Notes under the pieces: model-generated | The model's input: the letters and a program-made list of their open reading frames with translations, nothing else | Told to the model about the DNA's origin: nothing | The model's database searches: none | Part shown: one piece after another, positions 1 to 8,875 of the stretch | How the letters are laid out: each line of letters opens with the position of its first letter | Position numbering within the stretch: position 1 is the stretch's first letter | Translations under genes and position numbers: made by a program | NCBI GenBank assembly: GCA_963925735.1 | Contig: CAWUUH010000005.1 | Location: 186,001-250,000 of the forward strand | Origin: UBA4582 sp013204195 | GTDB taxonomy: Bacteria; Pseudomonadota; Gammaproteobacteria; Pseudomonadales; Azotimanducaceae | Length of the DNA stretch: 64,000 bases | Reading direction: 5' to 3'

Positions 1-1276
1 CTATACGACAGGCCACGCAAGTGTTGCCAATATCGGTGTGTACTGCATAAGCGAAATCGATGGGCGTTGAGCCCTGGGCAAGCTCATAGATCTGGCCTCG
101 CGGGGTGAAGACATAAACCTCGTCGGGAAACAGATCGGTTTTGACATTTTCGATGAACTCTAGGGAGTTACCAGCGCTTTGCTGGATCTCGAGCAGGCCT
201 TTCATCCATTCTCGAGCGCGCTTATGGCTGCCAGAGCTACTTTCGTCATTGGCCTTATAGAGCCAGTGTCCAGCGATGCCATTATTGGCTACCATTTCCA
301 TTTCAACGGTTCTGATCTGGATTTCGATGGGCAGACCATGCATACCGAACAGCGTTGTATGCAATGACTGATAACCATTGGCTTTGGGGATCGCGATATA
401 GTCTTTGAATCGACCCGCCACCGGTTTATAAAGATTGTGGACTGAGCCCAGAACGCGGTAACAAGTATCCACGGTGTCGACGACAATGCGAAAGGCGTAG
501 ACATCCATAATCTCGGTAAAGGAACGGCGCTTGCTACGCATCTTGTCGTAGATGCTGTAAAGGTGCTTCTCGCGGCCGATAACCTCAGCAGCAATGCCAT
601 CTCGTGCCAAATTGGCTTTGATAGAGTCAAGGATATTGCTGACGTATTCCTTGCGATTTCCGCGAGCGGTGCGGACGGCCTTCTCGATCATCGATGAGCG
701 CAGCGGGTAAAGGGCTTTGAACCCCAGTTCTTCAAACTCAATGCGCGTGTTATTCATACCCAGTCGGTTGGCGATGGGTGCGTAAATTTCCAGTGTTTCG
801 CGGGCGATACGTCGTTGTTTTTCACTGTTAAGACTACCGAGCGTGCGCATGTTATGCAGGCGATCAGCGAGTTTTACCATGAGGACGCGAATATCCTTGG
901 CCATGGCCAGGGTCATTTTCTGGAAGTTTTCCGCTTGCGCCTCGGCCCGAGAATGAAACATGTTTTTGAGTTTGCTGACACCATCCACCAGGTTGGCGAC
1001 TTCTTCATCAAATTCTGTACTAATGATATGTTTTGGAATGCCGGTGTCTTCGATCACATCATGGAGCAGTGCGGCAATTAGGCACTGATGATCCATATGC
1101 ATATCAGCGAGAATGGCAGCAACGGCCAGTGGGTGGGTAATATAAGCTTCGCCTGAGCGCCTGGCCTGGCCCTCATGGGCGGCTTCGGCGAAGTGATAGG
1201 CTTTGCGGACCTGCTGGATCTGCTGGTCGCCGAGATAAGTCTCAAGGTCGAGGGCAAAGGAGTCGATCGTCAGCAC
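1..1276 (-). CDS. spoT: Bifunctional (p)ppGpp synthetase/hydrolase SpoT (partial, C-terminus beyond window)
   Basis: Makes and degrades the alarmone (p)ppGpp. About 425 N-terminal codons are present; the frame runs open to base 1. The reading starts at a GTG (1276) preceded by an AGGGGG Shine-Dalgarno stretch, giving VLTIDSFALDLETYLGD. Visible parts: HD hydrolase domain (THP near residue 48, HD at 72-73, followed by VIEDTG), the synthetase domain with VIGREKHLYSIYDKM, RFKDYIAIPKANGYQSLHT and EIQIRT, then the start of the TGS domain (FAYAVHTDIGNTCVACRI) at the window edge. The RFKD signature is the SpoT-type rather than the RelA-type (ExDD) motif, so both activities are expected. It follows rpoZ by 186 bp on the same strand, the usual gmk-rpoZ-spoT order. 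No other frame here is plausible. Confidence 0.95.
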   Translation of the reverse strand, partial: MLTIDSFALDLETYLGDQQIQQVRKAYHFAEAAHEGQARRSGEAYITHPLAVAAILADMHMDHQCLIAALLHDVIEDTGIPKHIISTEFDEEVANLVDGVSKLKNMFHSRAEAQAENFQKMTLAMAKDIRVLMVKLADRLHNMRTLGSLNSEKQRRIARETLEIYAPIANRLGMNNTRIEFEELGFKALYPLRSSMIEKAVRTARGNRKEYVSNILDSIKANLARDGIAAEVIGREKHLYSIYDKMRSKRRSFTEIMDVYAFRIVVDTVDTCYRVLGSVHNLYKPVAGRFKDYIAIPKANGYQSLHTTLFGMHGLPIEIQIRTVEMEMVANNGIAGHWLYKANDESSSGSHKRAREWMKGLLEIQQSAGNSLEFIENVKTDLFPDEVYVFTPRGQIYELAQGSTPIDFAYAVHTDIGNTCVACRI

Positions 1277-1462
1277 GGTCGAGACCCCCTGGCGGCAGGG
1301 ATACCCGTGACGCTTGACATAGCCATGGCCGTCGACAAAACAATCAACAGAGCAAACCGGAGGGATGCCATAGATAGCGAGCTAAGTGGTACGCCGAATT
1401 TTGCAGCGGCGTCTGTCGCAAGGCTAGTCATGCGCCGGAGTGTTGGCTCCGGCAATGATAGT

Positions 1463-1741
1463 CTAGATGTCTGTTGCGAGAGGGGTTTCGAATTCATGGT
1501 GTGCCGCAGCTATATCCAATGTCTTGGGTTCATCCTGCGTGCCCTCTTTAAGTATGCTTGCATCGATAAAGCCTCCAGCAATTTCGCGCAGAGCCAGTAC
1601 CGTTGGCTTGTCATTTTCAATGGGGACCAGCGGATCTTTGCCGCCCGTGGCGAGTTGTCGAGCACGCTTGCTGGATACCATTACCAGTTCAAAGCGGTTA
1701 TCTACATGTTCCAGACAATCTTCAACGGTCACTCGTGCCAT
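1463..1741 (-). CDS. rpoZ: DNA-directed RNA polymerase omega subunit
   Basis: Small RNA polymerase subunit (92 aa) that helps assembly of the beta' subunit and contributes to the ppGpp site. The sequence starts MARVTVEDCLEHVDNRFELV and continues with SSKRARQLATGGKDP and KPTVLALREIAGG, the standard omega pattern; the length is that of the family. An ATG start is preceded by GGAG seven bases upstream. It lies between gmk and spoT, the conserved gammaproteobacterial arrangement that links the omega subunit to alarmone metabolism. The acidic tail is typical of Pseudomonas-like omegas. Confidence 0.96.
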   Translation of the reverse strand: MARVTVEDCLEHVDNRFELVMVSSKRARQLATGGKDPLVPIENDKPTVLALREIAGGFIDASILKEGTQDEPKTLDIAAAHHEFETPLATDI

Positions 1742-1808
1742 CAGTTTACTCCGAATTCAACAAAGGCCCTGGGGCCGGTTCACAACGACCGCGCAGTCTA
1801 CCGAATCC

Positions 1809-1837
1809 ATCATAGCTGCACAATGAGTAATTGTCGT
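1809..1837 (-). promoter_or_regulatory. Candidate sigma-70 promoter for rpoZ-spoT
   Basis: On the minus strand ACGACA (1832-1837, 4/6 to TTGACA) is separated by 17 bases from TATGAT (1809-1814, 5/6 to TATAAT), about 65 bases upstream of the rpoZ start and just after gmk. The position makes sense, but the -35 match is modest. Confidence 0.35.
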
Positions 1838-1853
1838 CATTTCCTGGTGTACT

Positions 1854-2489
1854 TCATGCAAGCAGTGCGGCAATCAAGTCTGAGAAGCGCTTTTGTTGTT
1901 CGCTAACCAGCAAGTCGGCAGCTCTTGCGTTCACAATTCGACTGAGATCCTGCAATGCAACGGTGAAATCATCGTTGATAATCAAATACTCGAATTCTTG
2001 GTAATGGGAGATCTCATTAATGGCTTCATTCATACGTGTCTGGATGATGTGCGGATCATCCTGGCCTCGGCCCTGTAGCCGGGTGCGCAAGGCCTCAAGG
2101 GACGGTGGCAAAATGAAGATATGTACAGAATCCGGTAGCCGTTGCCTTATCTGTTGGGCGCCCTGCCAGTCGATCTCTAAGATAATGTTATAGCCGCAGG
2201 CAGCGATGCTCTCGACCCCTTGGCGACTGGTGCCATAAAGATTGCCGAACACTTGGGCAGATTCGATGAAGGCATCTTGATTCTGCATCTCTCGAAAGGT
2301 TTCCGGACTCACAAAATGGTAGTCGACGCCATCGACTTCATCGGGCCTCTTGGGTCGAGTCGTGTGAGAAACGGCGACTTGGATGCTCGGCGTCGACTCG
2401 ATCAGGGCCTTCACCAGGCTGGTTTTGCCGGCACCGGATGGCGCGGCGACGACAAATAACTGGCCTCTGGTGGATGTCTTACTCGTCAC
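1854..2489 (-). CDS. gmk: Guanylate kinase
   Basis: Phosphorylates GMP to GDP with ATP, in the purine salvage and biosynthesis route. 211 aa, normal for the family. The P-loop APSGAGKTSLVKAL lies at residues 15-28; the GMP-binding part follows with SHTTRPKRPDEVDGVDYHFV, then LYGTSRQGVE and ILEIDWQGAQQI. The start is a GTG (2489) with GAGG upstream. It is the first gene of the gmk-rpoZ-spoT group on the minus strand; a 112-bp gap with a possible promoter separates it from rpoZ. Nothing unusual. Confidence 0.96.
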   Translation of the reverse strand: MTSKTSTRGQLFVVAAPSGAGKTSLVKALIESTPSIQVAVSHTTRPKRPDEVDGVDYHFVSPETFREMQNQDAFIESAQVFGNLYGTSRQGVESIAACGYNIILEIDWQGAQQIRQRLPDSVHIFILPPSLEALRTRLQGRGQDDPHIIQTRMNEAINEISHYQEFEYLIINDDFTVALQDLSRIVNARAADLLVSEQQKRFSDLIAALLA

Positions 2490-2611
2490 GGGTGAACTGC
2501 CTCTGATCTGAAGGGCTCAGTGTAATGAAATTTTCCGGCGAATCACTGTAATTTGTTCGCCAGCAGTCCCGCAAGACCGTCAATTTTTGTTCCTCCAGAG
2601 GTTGGCAGCGA

Positions 2612-4054
2612 TTATTCGTCCCGGTTACTTTCAATGAGCGCCAAGGTGATGGCTTCATGTCGCGCCTTGTCGATGCGATAACCCATATAAAAGAACATGC
2701 CAAAAAAGGTAAACACTGACGTCGCGGGTCCGGCTAGAAAGCCAAGCTGCCAGATAATATCGGCATCGACTTGGCCCATCATGGCGCCCCTTGGGAAGGC
2801 GATAACATCTAGCAGTATGCCGCCGAGTATCAATCCCATTGAGGCTGTTGCTTTCACAGCGAAAGCGCGGGCGGCAAAAATAACCCCTTCTCGTCTCTCC
2901 CCGACCTCGAGTTCATGTTCGTCGGTGATATCGGCAAACATGGAATTCAAGGTCGCATATAAAGTGACGCCTAGGGCTGAAGTGATCACTGCGCTAAGGA
3001 TAAGCAGGTACAACAACGGGCTTGAGCCCGGCGCGGGGAACCAACTGACGTCCGACAGGGACAAAATAATCGGTAGGTTGATATTGAGAATGACGAGTAA
3101 GGCTGAGCCGATTAAGGTGTTTTTTTTATCAAACCGGCGGGTCGCGGCTGGAATAATGACCATCGAGGCCATCAGCCCGACCAAGCTGCCCAAGGGGATG
3201 AATTTCAGTTGTTCGGTGGTCATGCCCCAGAAGTGAAATCCCATGAAGGGGTTTAACACGCCCTCGACAGCGAGAATAAAGGTGCTGAGCATCATGCCGA
3301 AGAATATCGCGCGGAAAGAGGCGTTGCCGAGGGCCTGGCGAACCTCTGTGAGGAGTTGTGTCAAACTGAACCGATGGGCTGCAGGGGCGACGGCTAAGGC
3401 GCGCAGGCGTGGAATTTGCCGGGCCGTACCTAGGCAGCAGACGACGATGGCGAAGATCATGATGCCGCCAGAAAATAGGGCCCAGGGTGTATAAGCAGCC
3501 TTGTTCAGAAGTGCGGGGTTAAATTCTGCGGTGGTTGGGAAAAACAACAAATAGGATAATGGCAAAAATATAGCGCCCCCGGTGGCGCCAAATAAGGTGT
3601 TAAAGGAATACAGCGTTGATCGCTGGTGATAGTCAGTGGCGAGCTCGGCGCCTAGCGCCAGGTGCGGGATGTGATAAAAAGTCATCGCGGCACGCACCAG
3701 GACAGCGAAAGTCACTAGCCACAGCACATTGCCGAGCTCACTAAGCCCCTCGGGGGGGTTGAACAGCAGAAAGAAGGTGATGGCCAGAGGGATGGCGGCA
3801 AACAAGATAAAGGGATGGCGACGACCCCAGCGAGAGCGAAATTTATCGGACAGGCTGCCGGCGATCGGGTCCGTAAAGGCATCGAAGACCAAGGCAATGG
3901 CGAGCGCAATACCGGTGCCTGTCGCTGAGACTTGCAGTACCTGATTATAGTAGAACAGTAAGAAGGTGTTGAAACCCTGGTTCTTGACGGCTTCAGAGAT
4001 CTGCCCAAAGCCATAAGCAATCATGGCGGGCAACGACAATTTTTGGTCTGACAA
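2612..4054 (-). CDS. MFS transporter, GPH (sugar:cation symporter) type
   Basis: Integral membrane protein of about 480 aa with around 12 hydrophobic segments. It resembles the glycoside-pentoside-hexuronide:cation symporter branch (MFS_2, the MelB-like family): an early MIAYGFGQISEAVKNQGFN, then LVFDAFTDPIAGSLSDKFRSRWGRRHPF, the family's loop 2-3 signature. I place the start at a TTG (4054) because CAGGAG lies six bases upstream; a longer reading frame begins with an implausible arginine- and tryptophan-rich lead. The substrate cannot be told from sequence. It sits between gmk and yicC, a position usually occupied by other genes in relatives, and has no sugar-metabolism neighbours, so it looks like an insertion into a core neighbourhood. 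Confidence 0.85.
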   Translation of the reverse strand: MSDQKLSLPAMIAYGFGQISEAVKNQGFNTFLLFYYNQVLQVSATGTGIALAIALVFDAFTDPIAGSLSDKFRSRWGRRHPFILFAAIPLAITFFLLFNPPEGLSELGNVLWLVTFAVLVRAAMTFYHIPHLALGAELATDYHQRSTLYSFNTLFGATGGAIFLPLSYLLFFPTTAEFNPALLNKAAYTPWALFSGGIMIFAIVVCCLGTARQIPRLRALAVAPAAHRFSLTQLLTEVRQALGNASFRAIFFGMMLSTFILAVEGVLNPFMGFHFWGMTTEQLKFIPLGSLVGLMASMVIIPAATRRFDKKNTLIGSALLVILNINLPIILSLSDVSWFPAPGSSPLLYLLILSAVITSALGVTLYATLNSMFADITDEHELEVGERREGVIFAARAFAVKATASMGLILGGILLDVIAFPRGAMMGQVDADIIWQLGFLAGPATSVFTFFGMFFYMGYRIDKARHEAITLALIESNRDE

Positions 4055-4178
4055 TAGACGCTCCTGGCAATTATCGCGGTCGGTTGAAAACCTTAAGATG
4101 AAATCAAACCACACCCAGACCCTGAGTCGCAAATTATTTGGTCATATCAGCTTTTGGGTGATGGCTGGTCGCCAGGCC

Positions 4179-5033
4179 CTATTCGATATTCTGAATCTGT
4201 TCGCGCATCTGCTCGATGATCACCTTGAGGTCAACAGCCTGAATAGACGTATTGGCGGCGACGGCTTTGGATGACAGGGTGTTAGCCTCGCGATTGAGTT
4301 CCTGCATCAAAAAGTCTAGTCGTCGACCGACCGCGCCGGACTCACGTAACGTGGATCTTACTTCTTCGATATGGGTGTCTAGACGATCCAGCTCCTCAGC
4401 GATATCCGATTTCTGGGCGAGATAGACCAATTCCTGTTCCAGACGATTGCCATCGACCTCGAGCTTTAACTCCGTGAGACGTTCCTCGATACGGGCCCGT
4501 TGTCGCGCGTTAATCACCGGCGCGTCAGCGCGGACGATATCGGTTAATTGTTGGAGTTCCGCAAGTTTGTCTTCAATGATGTGCTGTAATTCACTCCCTT
4601 CCCTTGCCCGCATGGCGGTTAGGTCGGCGAGCGCCAGGACAAACAGGTTCTTGACCTGTGCAACCAGATTGTCATCGTCGACTGTGGCGGTTGCCACGAT
4701 GCCGGGAAATTTAAGAATATCCAGTGAGTTCAGGGGTGAGTTGGCCCCCATAATACGGCTGATTTCGTCAAGCGCACCGCGTAGCTTGTGCACCTGGGCT
4801 TCATTTATGGCGAGGGCGCCGGACTCAGTCCCTTCATTGTTGATCTTGAGTAAGCAGTCGACCTTGCCGCGAAACAGGCTTTGTTTAAGCAGGTTGCGCA
4901 AATCCCCCTCCAGGGCCCGGAAATTGTCGGGAACCTTGAAGCTATGGTCCAAATACCGGTGATTCACGGAGCGAATTTCCCAGGTAATGCTGTTGGCCTC
5001 ACGGCGGGCAAAGGCGGTCATGCTATGAGTCAT
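4179..5033 (-). CDS. yicC: YicC-type endoribonuclease
   Basis: 284 aa, the family length (E. coli YicC is 287). Starts MTHSMTAFARREANSITWEI and ends with the strongly conserved KVIIEQMREQIQNIE; also shows GRRLDFLMQELNREANTLSSK and NRLEQELVYLAQKSDIAEEL. YicC proteins are endoribonucleases reported to act in small-RNA turnover. The longer open frame that runs back into rph (to 5381) is rejected because the conserved N-terminus starts here. It is divergent from rph, as in E. coli and Pseudomonas, with which it shares an 85-bp intergenic region. Confidence 0.93.
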   Translation of the reverse strand: MTHSMTAFARREANSITWEIRSVNHRYLDHSFKVPDNFRALEGDLRNLLKQSLFRGKVDCLLKINNEGTESGALAINEAQVHKLRGALDEISRIMGANSPLNSLDILKFPGIVATATVDDDNLVAQVKNLFVLALADLTAMRAREGSELQHIIEDKLAELQQLTDIVRADAPVINARQRARIEERLTELKLEVDGNRLEQELVYLAQKSDIAEELDRLDTHIEEVRSTLRESGAVGRRLDFLMQELNREANTLSSKAVAANTSIQAVDLKVIIEQMREQIQNIE

Positions 5034-5071
5034 AATGAATAATGCCTGCAAGTGCTTATTGGTGGCTGACC

Positions 5072-5079
5072 AGTATAAT
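5072..5079. promoter_or_regulatory. Overlapping opposed -10 elements between yicC and rph
   Basis: The plus strand reads TATAAT at 5074-5079, a perfect -10 hexamer about 40 bases before rph. The minus strand reads TATACT over 5072-5077, upstream of yicC. The two share four base pairs. Neither has a strong -35, so activity is inferred from the -10 matches and the divergent gene layout. Confidence 0.45.
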
Positions 5080-5118
5080 GGAGTTTCATGCATAGATGAT
5101 TGTTTATAGGAAATACCC

Positions 5119-5844
5119 ATGACGAGTAACTCTGTACAACGGCCTGCCGGCCGTGCGCTGGATGCCCTGCGCGCCGTGACCATCGAGCGCGGCATCAATA
5201 AACATGCGGAGGGCTCCGTCTTGATTGCCTTTGGTGATACTCGAGTGATCTGTACCGCGTCCGTCGCTAAAGGCGTGCCGTCATTCTTACGCGGCTCGGG
5301 CCAGGGCTGGATTACATCTGAATATGGCATGCTGCCGCGGTCGACGAACACCCGCATGGATCGAGAAGCCGCAAGAGGCAAGCAGGGCGGCCGAACCGTC
5401 GAAATTCAGCGTCTCATTGGCCGATCTTTGCGTACCTGCGTGGATATGAAACGTCTTGGCGAATATACCATTCGCATCGACTGCGATGTGATTCAGGCTG
5501 ACGGTGGCACGCGCACGGCATCAATCACCGGTGCTTGTGTGGCGCTGTATGATGCAATTCGGCAAATGAAGCTGGCGCACAACCCATTCCAGCAATTTGT
5601 CGGCGCGGTTTCTGTCGGAATCGTTGATGGGCGGCCGGTACTGGATCTTGAGTACACAGAAGACTCCCGCGCCGAGACAGATATGAATTTGGTGATGGGC
5701 GAGGATGGTCGGTTTATCGAGGTCCAGGGTACCGCAGAAGGTATCCCCTTCTCTCGCGCCGAGCTTGACGAAATGTTGATACTGGGTGACAAGGGCATCA
5801 ATGAATTGATCGCACTCCAAAAAGCCGCACTTGAGGTAGCTTGA
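5119..5844 (+). CDS. rph: Ribonuclease PH
   Basis: Phosphorolytic 3'-to-5' exoribonuclease that trims tRNA 3' ends (241 aa, family length). Motifs: RPAGRALDALRAVTIERG at the N-terminus, GWITSEYGMLPRSTNTRMDR, the arginine-rich RQGGRT-like segment (KQGGRTVEIQRLIGRSLR), and DCDVIQADGGTRTASITG. Its TGA overlaps the ATG of pyrE by one base, so the two are translationally coupled, the same rph-pyrE pair as in enterobacteria and Pseudomonas. Confidence 0.97.
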   Translation: MTSNSVQRPAGRALDALRAVTIERGINKHAEGSVLIAFGDTRVICTASVAKGVPSFLRGSGQGWITSEYGMLPRSTNTRMDREAARGKQGGRTVEIQRLIGRSLRTCVDMKRLGEYTIRIDCDVIQADGGTRTASITGACVALYDAIRQMKLAHNPFQQFVGAVSVGIVDGRPVLDLEYTEDSRAETDMNLVMGEDGRFIEVQGTAEGIPFSRAELDEMLILGDKGINELIALQKAALEVA

Positions 5845-6491
5845 TGGAAGATTATCAGACGAGATTTCTCGAATTCGCCATTGAGCGAGGTGTACTGCGC
5901 TTTGGTGAATTCACCCTGAAGTCAGGCCGAGTAAGCCCGTATTTCTTTAATGCTGGGCTTTTCAATACCGGGGCGGCGCTGAGCGAGCTTGCTGATTACT
6001 ATGCGGCGGCGCTGGTGGACTCGGGCCTAGACGTTGATTTGTTGTTTGGCCCGGCCTACAAGGGTATTCCGCTGGTTAGCGCTACGGCTATCGCGCTGCA
6101 GCGTAATTATCAGCGCGATTACCCCTTTGTGTTTAATCGAAAAGAGGCGAAGGCCCATGGTGAGGGTGGGCTCTTAGTGGGCTCGCCCCTTGCCGGTAAA
6201 GTCATGATTATTGATGATGTGATTACGGCTGGTACTGCGATACGCGAAGTGATGGGTGTGATTGCTGAATCCGACGCTCGGGCTGTCGGTGTTCTAGTGG
6301 CCATTGATCGCCAGGAAAAAGGCCAAGGCGAGCTGTCCGCGATCCAGGAGGTTGAGCGTGACTATGGCGTTTCTGTTATCAGCGTCGTAAAGTTCAGTGA
6401 TATAGCGTCGTTTCTGGAAGGCAGGCCGGAATTTGTACGGCAGTTGGGCGATATGCGCGCATATCAAGACCGATATGGTGTCGTATATTAG
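5844..6491 (+). CDS. pyrE: Orotate phosphoribosyltransferase
   Basis: Converts orotate and PRPP to orotidine 5'-phosphate in pyrimidine synthesis. 215 aa, starting MEDYQTRFLEFAIERGVL at the ATG that overlaps the rph stop (TGATG). Shows LKSGRVSPYFFNAGLFNTG, FGPAYKGIPL, NRKEAKAHGEGG and the PRPP-binding loop VMIIDDVITAGTAIREV. A TTG one codon upstream is in frame, but the ATG is the natural start. No pyrE attenuator hairpin is obvious in rph. Confidence 0.96.
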   Translation: MEDYQTRFLEFAIERGVLRFGEFTLKSGRVSPYFFNAGLFNTGAALSELADYYAAALVDSGLDVDLLFGPAYKGIPLVSATAIALQRNYQRDYPFVFNRKEAKAHGEGGLLVGSPLAGKVMIIDDVITAGTAIREVMGVIAESDARAVGVLVAIDRQEKGQGELSAIQEVERDYGVSVISVVKFSDIASFLEGRPEFVRQLGDMRAYQDRYGVVY

Positions 6492-6527
6492 ACTGAGTTC
6501 GGCAGGACGATAACTGCAACGCGAGTT

Positions 6528-7220
6528 ATGACACGGATGTTAAAAACAATTTCTCCCGCACGCCGGCATTGGTTCGGTATTGCTTCGGCTACTGTTAATA
6601 CTCTGGCATTCGCCAGGATCAATATGCTGATGCTTGTGCTGGCGGCGATGCCCGCCGCGGCAGAGCTGTATAAATACAAAAATGAAGATGGCGTGACGGT
6701 CTTGGATAGCCATGTTCCTGCCCGTTATGTAAAAGATGGCTACACGATTTTGAGCCTGGATGGCAGAGTTTTGGAGGTTGTCGAGCGGGCGCTGAACGAA
6801 GGCGAAATTCGCGCCCGGGATCTAGCGCGAGCAGCGGATGCCATCAGGGATCGCGAGGGCCGAGAACGCCAGCTAGCAGATCAAAGATTACTGCAAATTT
6901 ATGGTACGCCTGAAGATGTTCTGCGGGCGCGCGATACCAAGTTGGTGAGTGTCCGCGGCTTTATTGCCGCGAGCGAGACCAATTTGCAGCGCTTGCAGCT
7001 TCAGAAGCAAACCATGGCGGTCGAGCTGGCAGATCTTGAGCGCAGGGGCGGTCAGGTCGCAGCGGAACATATCGAATATATGCGTGATTTGGCCCTACGG
7101 ATTCGACAGTCGGAACGCGAGATCAACGAGAAGCGCCGAGAGCTGATTCAGTTGGGTGAGACCTATGCTGTCGATTTGCAGCGGGTTCGTGAGTTGCTGG
7201 AGAACGCGCCCAGAAGCTAG
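6528..7220 (+). CDS. DUF4124-containing exported coiled-coil protein
   Basis: Unknown function. A hydrophobic segment (MLMLVLAAMPAAA, residues 33-45 of the long form) is followed by ELYKYKNEDGVTVLDSHVPA, the DUF4124 pattern: a short domain just after a signal peptide, found in many gammaproteobacterial envelope proteins. Residues about 85-225 are rich in Arg/Glu/Leu/Gln and likely form long coiled coils. The start is uncertain. The ATG at 6528 gives an unusually long basic leader, whereas the ATG at 6624 has an AGGA ribosome site five bases upstream and gives a short signal peptide lacking a positive N-region. Probably periplasmic. It stands alone between pyrE and slmA. Confidence 0.75.
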   Translation: MTRMLKTISPARRHWFGIASATVNTLAFARINMLMLVLAAMPAAAELYKYKNEDGVTVLDSHVPARYVKDGYTILSLDGRVLEVVERALNEGEIRARDLARAADAIRDREGRERQLADQRLLQIYGTPEDVLRARDTKLVSVRGFIAASETNLQRLQLQKQTMAVELADLERRGGQVAAEHIEYMRDLALRIRQSEREINEKRRELIQLGETYAVDLQRVRELLENAPRS

Positions 7221-7260
7221 GTATTACCAAACCTCGGGCGAGCGTCTGTGACCATTGGGC

Positions 7261-7851
7261 TTATGCAAATATAGCACCACTGATCGCTTGCCACTGAACG
7301 TCCCAACCCTCTGTCGGCCGTCGGCTGAAATCACTACGAACAAACTGGCTGATTCGGCCTTCCGCGGTGGCCATCATCAAGTTCGCCGCAGCTTGGGTTT
7401 CCATTAGCGGCCGTTGGCCTTCACGCATTTCTGCCTCACGAAGCACCTGTTTGAGTTGAGTCTCAAAACGCTCAAAAAATTGCGCGACTCTGGACCGCAG
7501 GCGACCAGTCTCGCCTGCCAGGGGGTCGCCGGTGAGGATGCGAGTGATGCCTGGGTTGCGTTCAGTAAATGTCAGCAAGAGATAAATGCTTTGTCCGCAC
7601 TGGGCCCTCGCGGTCGTTTCTTCGGTCAGAATCAGAGAAATGCGCGAAAATATGGTGTCTTCAATAAATTCAATCAGGCCATCGAACATTTTTGCCTTGC
7701 TTGGAAAGTGACGATAGAGCGCCGCTTCAGAGACGCCCACCTGCTTGGCCAGACCCGAGGTCGTGATGCGCCCACCGGGTGTCTCCTCAAGCATCGTGGC
7801 AAGGGCCTGTAATATCTGATCTTTTCTTGAGACTTTGTTTACGTCTGACAT
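7261..7851 (-). CDS. slmA: Nucleoid occlusion factor SlmA (TetR family)
   Basis: DNA-bound inhibitor of FtsZ ring assembly over the nucleoid. 196 aa (E. coli 198), with the TetR-type helix-turn-helix GRITTSGLAKQVGVSEAALY at residues 27-46, followed by RHFPSKAKMFDGLIEFIEDT and the SlmA-specific C-terminal part NLMMATAEGRISQFVRSDF, ending RPTEGWDVQW. Lies close to argB, dut and coaBC, as in Pseudomonas and enterobacteria; this context separates it from other TetR regulators. Confidence 0.95.
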   Translation of the reverse strand: MSDVNKVSRKDQILQALATMLEETPGGRITTSGLAKQVGVSEAALYRHFPSKAKMFDGLIEFIEDTIFSRISLILTEETTARAQCGQSIYLLLTFTERNPGITRILTGDPLAGETGRLRSRVAQFFERFETQLKQVLREAEMREGQRPLMETQAAANLMMATAEGRISQFVRSDFSRRPTEGWDVQWQAISGAIFA

Positions 7852-7912
7852 CTTAGGCTGCTAGTCCTTAATCCATTGATTTATTAAACCCGAGCGCGGG
7901 CACATTGAATGT

Positions 7913-8827
7913 TTACCGACTGAGGTTCGCAGAGTTGCGCGAAATCAGGGTGCCAACTCCTTCATCCGTCAGGACTTCGAGCAGCACGGCATGGGCGACT
8001 CGGCCATCGATAATATGGGAGGTTCGAACGCCATTCTTGACTGCATTGAGGGCACATTCGATCTTTGGCAGCATCCCGCCACTGATGGTGCCATCCTTGA
8101 TGAGTTCCTCGACTCTCTCGGCGGTTAATCCAGACAACAAACGCCCCTGTTTATCTTCGAGGCCGGCGACGTTGGTAAGCAACACCAGTTTCTCAGCGTT
8201 CAACGCTTCGGCAATCTTGCCGGCAACGAGGTCTGCGTTAATATTGTAGGTCTCATTGTCAGCTCCCACGCCGATAGGAGCGATAACGGGAATGATATCG
8301 CTGGCGACGAGTAAATCCAGAATCGTGCGGTCAATAGATACGACTTCGCCCACCTGCCCGATATCGATAATTTCAGGCGCTGTGAGGTCTGCTGAGGCTC
8401 GCTCAATAAACATTTTCTTAGCTCTGATTAGGCTCGCATCTTTGCCTGTCAGGCCGATGGCCTTGCCGCCACTTTGGTTAATCAGGCTGACGATTCCTTG
8501 GTTGACGGTGCCGCCGAGTACCATCTGAACCACGTCCATTGTTTTGCTGTCAGTGACTCGCATGCCGTCGACAAAATTCGACTCTATATTGAGCGCCTTG
8601 AGTACCTGGCCGATTTGTGGACCGCCCCCGTGCACGACGATAGGATTGATGCCTACCAGCTTCATCAGAACAATATCTTGAGCAAACTTGCGTTGTAATT
8701 CGTCATCGATCATGGCGTTCCCGCCATATTTGATCACGATCGTTTTGCCGGTAAAGCGTTGTATGTAGGGTAACGCCTCGGTTAATACCTTGGCGACATT
8801 CATGGCCGCATCGCGAGACAATGTCAT
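7913..8827 (-). CDS. argB: Acetylglutamate kinase
   Basis: Second step of arginine synthesis: phosphorylates N-acetylglutamate. 304 aa, the long form typical of Pseudomonas. Motifs: KTIVIKYGGNAM near residue 28, VVHGGGPQIGQVLKAL, then FVDGMRVTDSKTMDVVQMVL and NINADLVAGKIAEAL. The conserved N-terminal helix (VAKVLTEALPYIQRF) is the segment associated with arginine feedback inhibition in hexameric enzymes. It follows algC by 48 bp on the same strand, matching the dut-algC-argB order of Pseudomonas. Confidence 0.97.
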   Translation of the reverse strand: MTLSRDAAMNVAKVLTEALPYIQRFTGKTIVIKYGGNAMIDDELQRKFAQDIVLMKLVGINPIVVHGGGPQIGQVLKALNIESNFVDGMRVTDSKTMDVVQMVLGGTVNQGIVSLINQSGGKAIGLTGKDASLIRAKKMFIERASADLTAPEIIDIGQVGEVVSIDRTILDLLVASDIIPVIAPIGVGADNETYNINADLVAGKIAEALNAEKLVLLTNVAGLEDKQGRLLSGLTAERVEELIKDGTISGGMLPKIECALNAVKNGVRTSHIIDGRVAHAVLLEVLTDEGVGTLISRNSANLSR

Positions 8828-8875
8828 TGAGTTGAAGTCCTTTAAATTGTAACTAACGATAAATCGATGGGGCCG

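Noticed and set aside
1175..1906. A long plus-strand open frame opposite spoT and rpoZ
   Set aside because: It is antisense to two clearly recognised genes, shows no family features and crosses their intergenic region.
5034..5381. An N-terminal extension of yicC into rph
   Set aside because: The conserved MTxSMTAFARRE start is at 5033; the extra sequence is antisense to rph.
8030..8050. A GGTTCGAAC sequence suggesting a tRNA T-loop
   Set aside because: It is within the argB coding sequence and no acceptor or anticodon stem can be formed around it.
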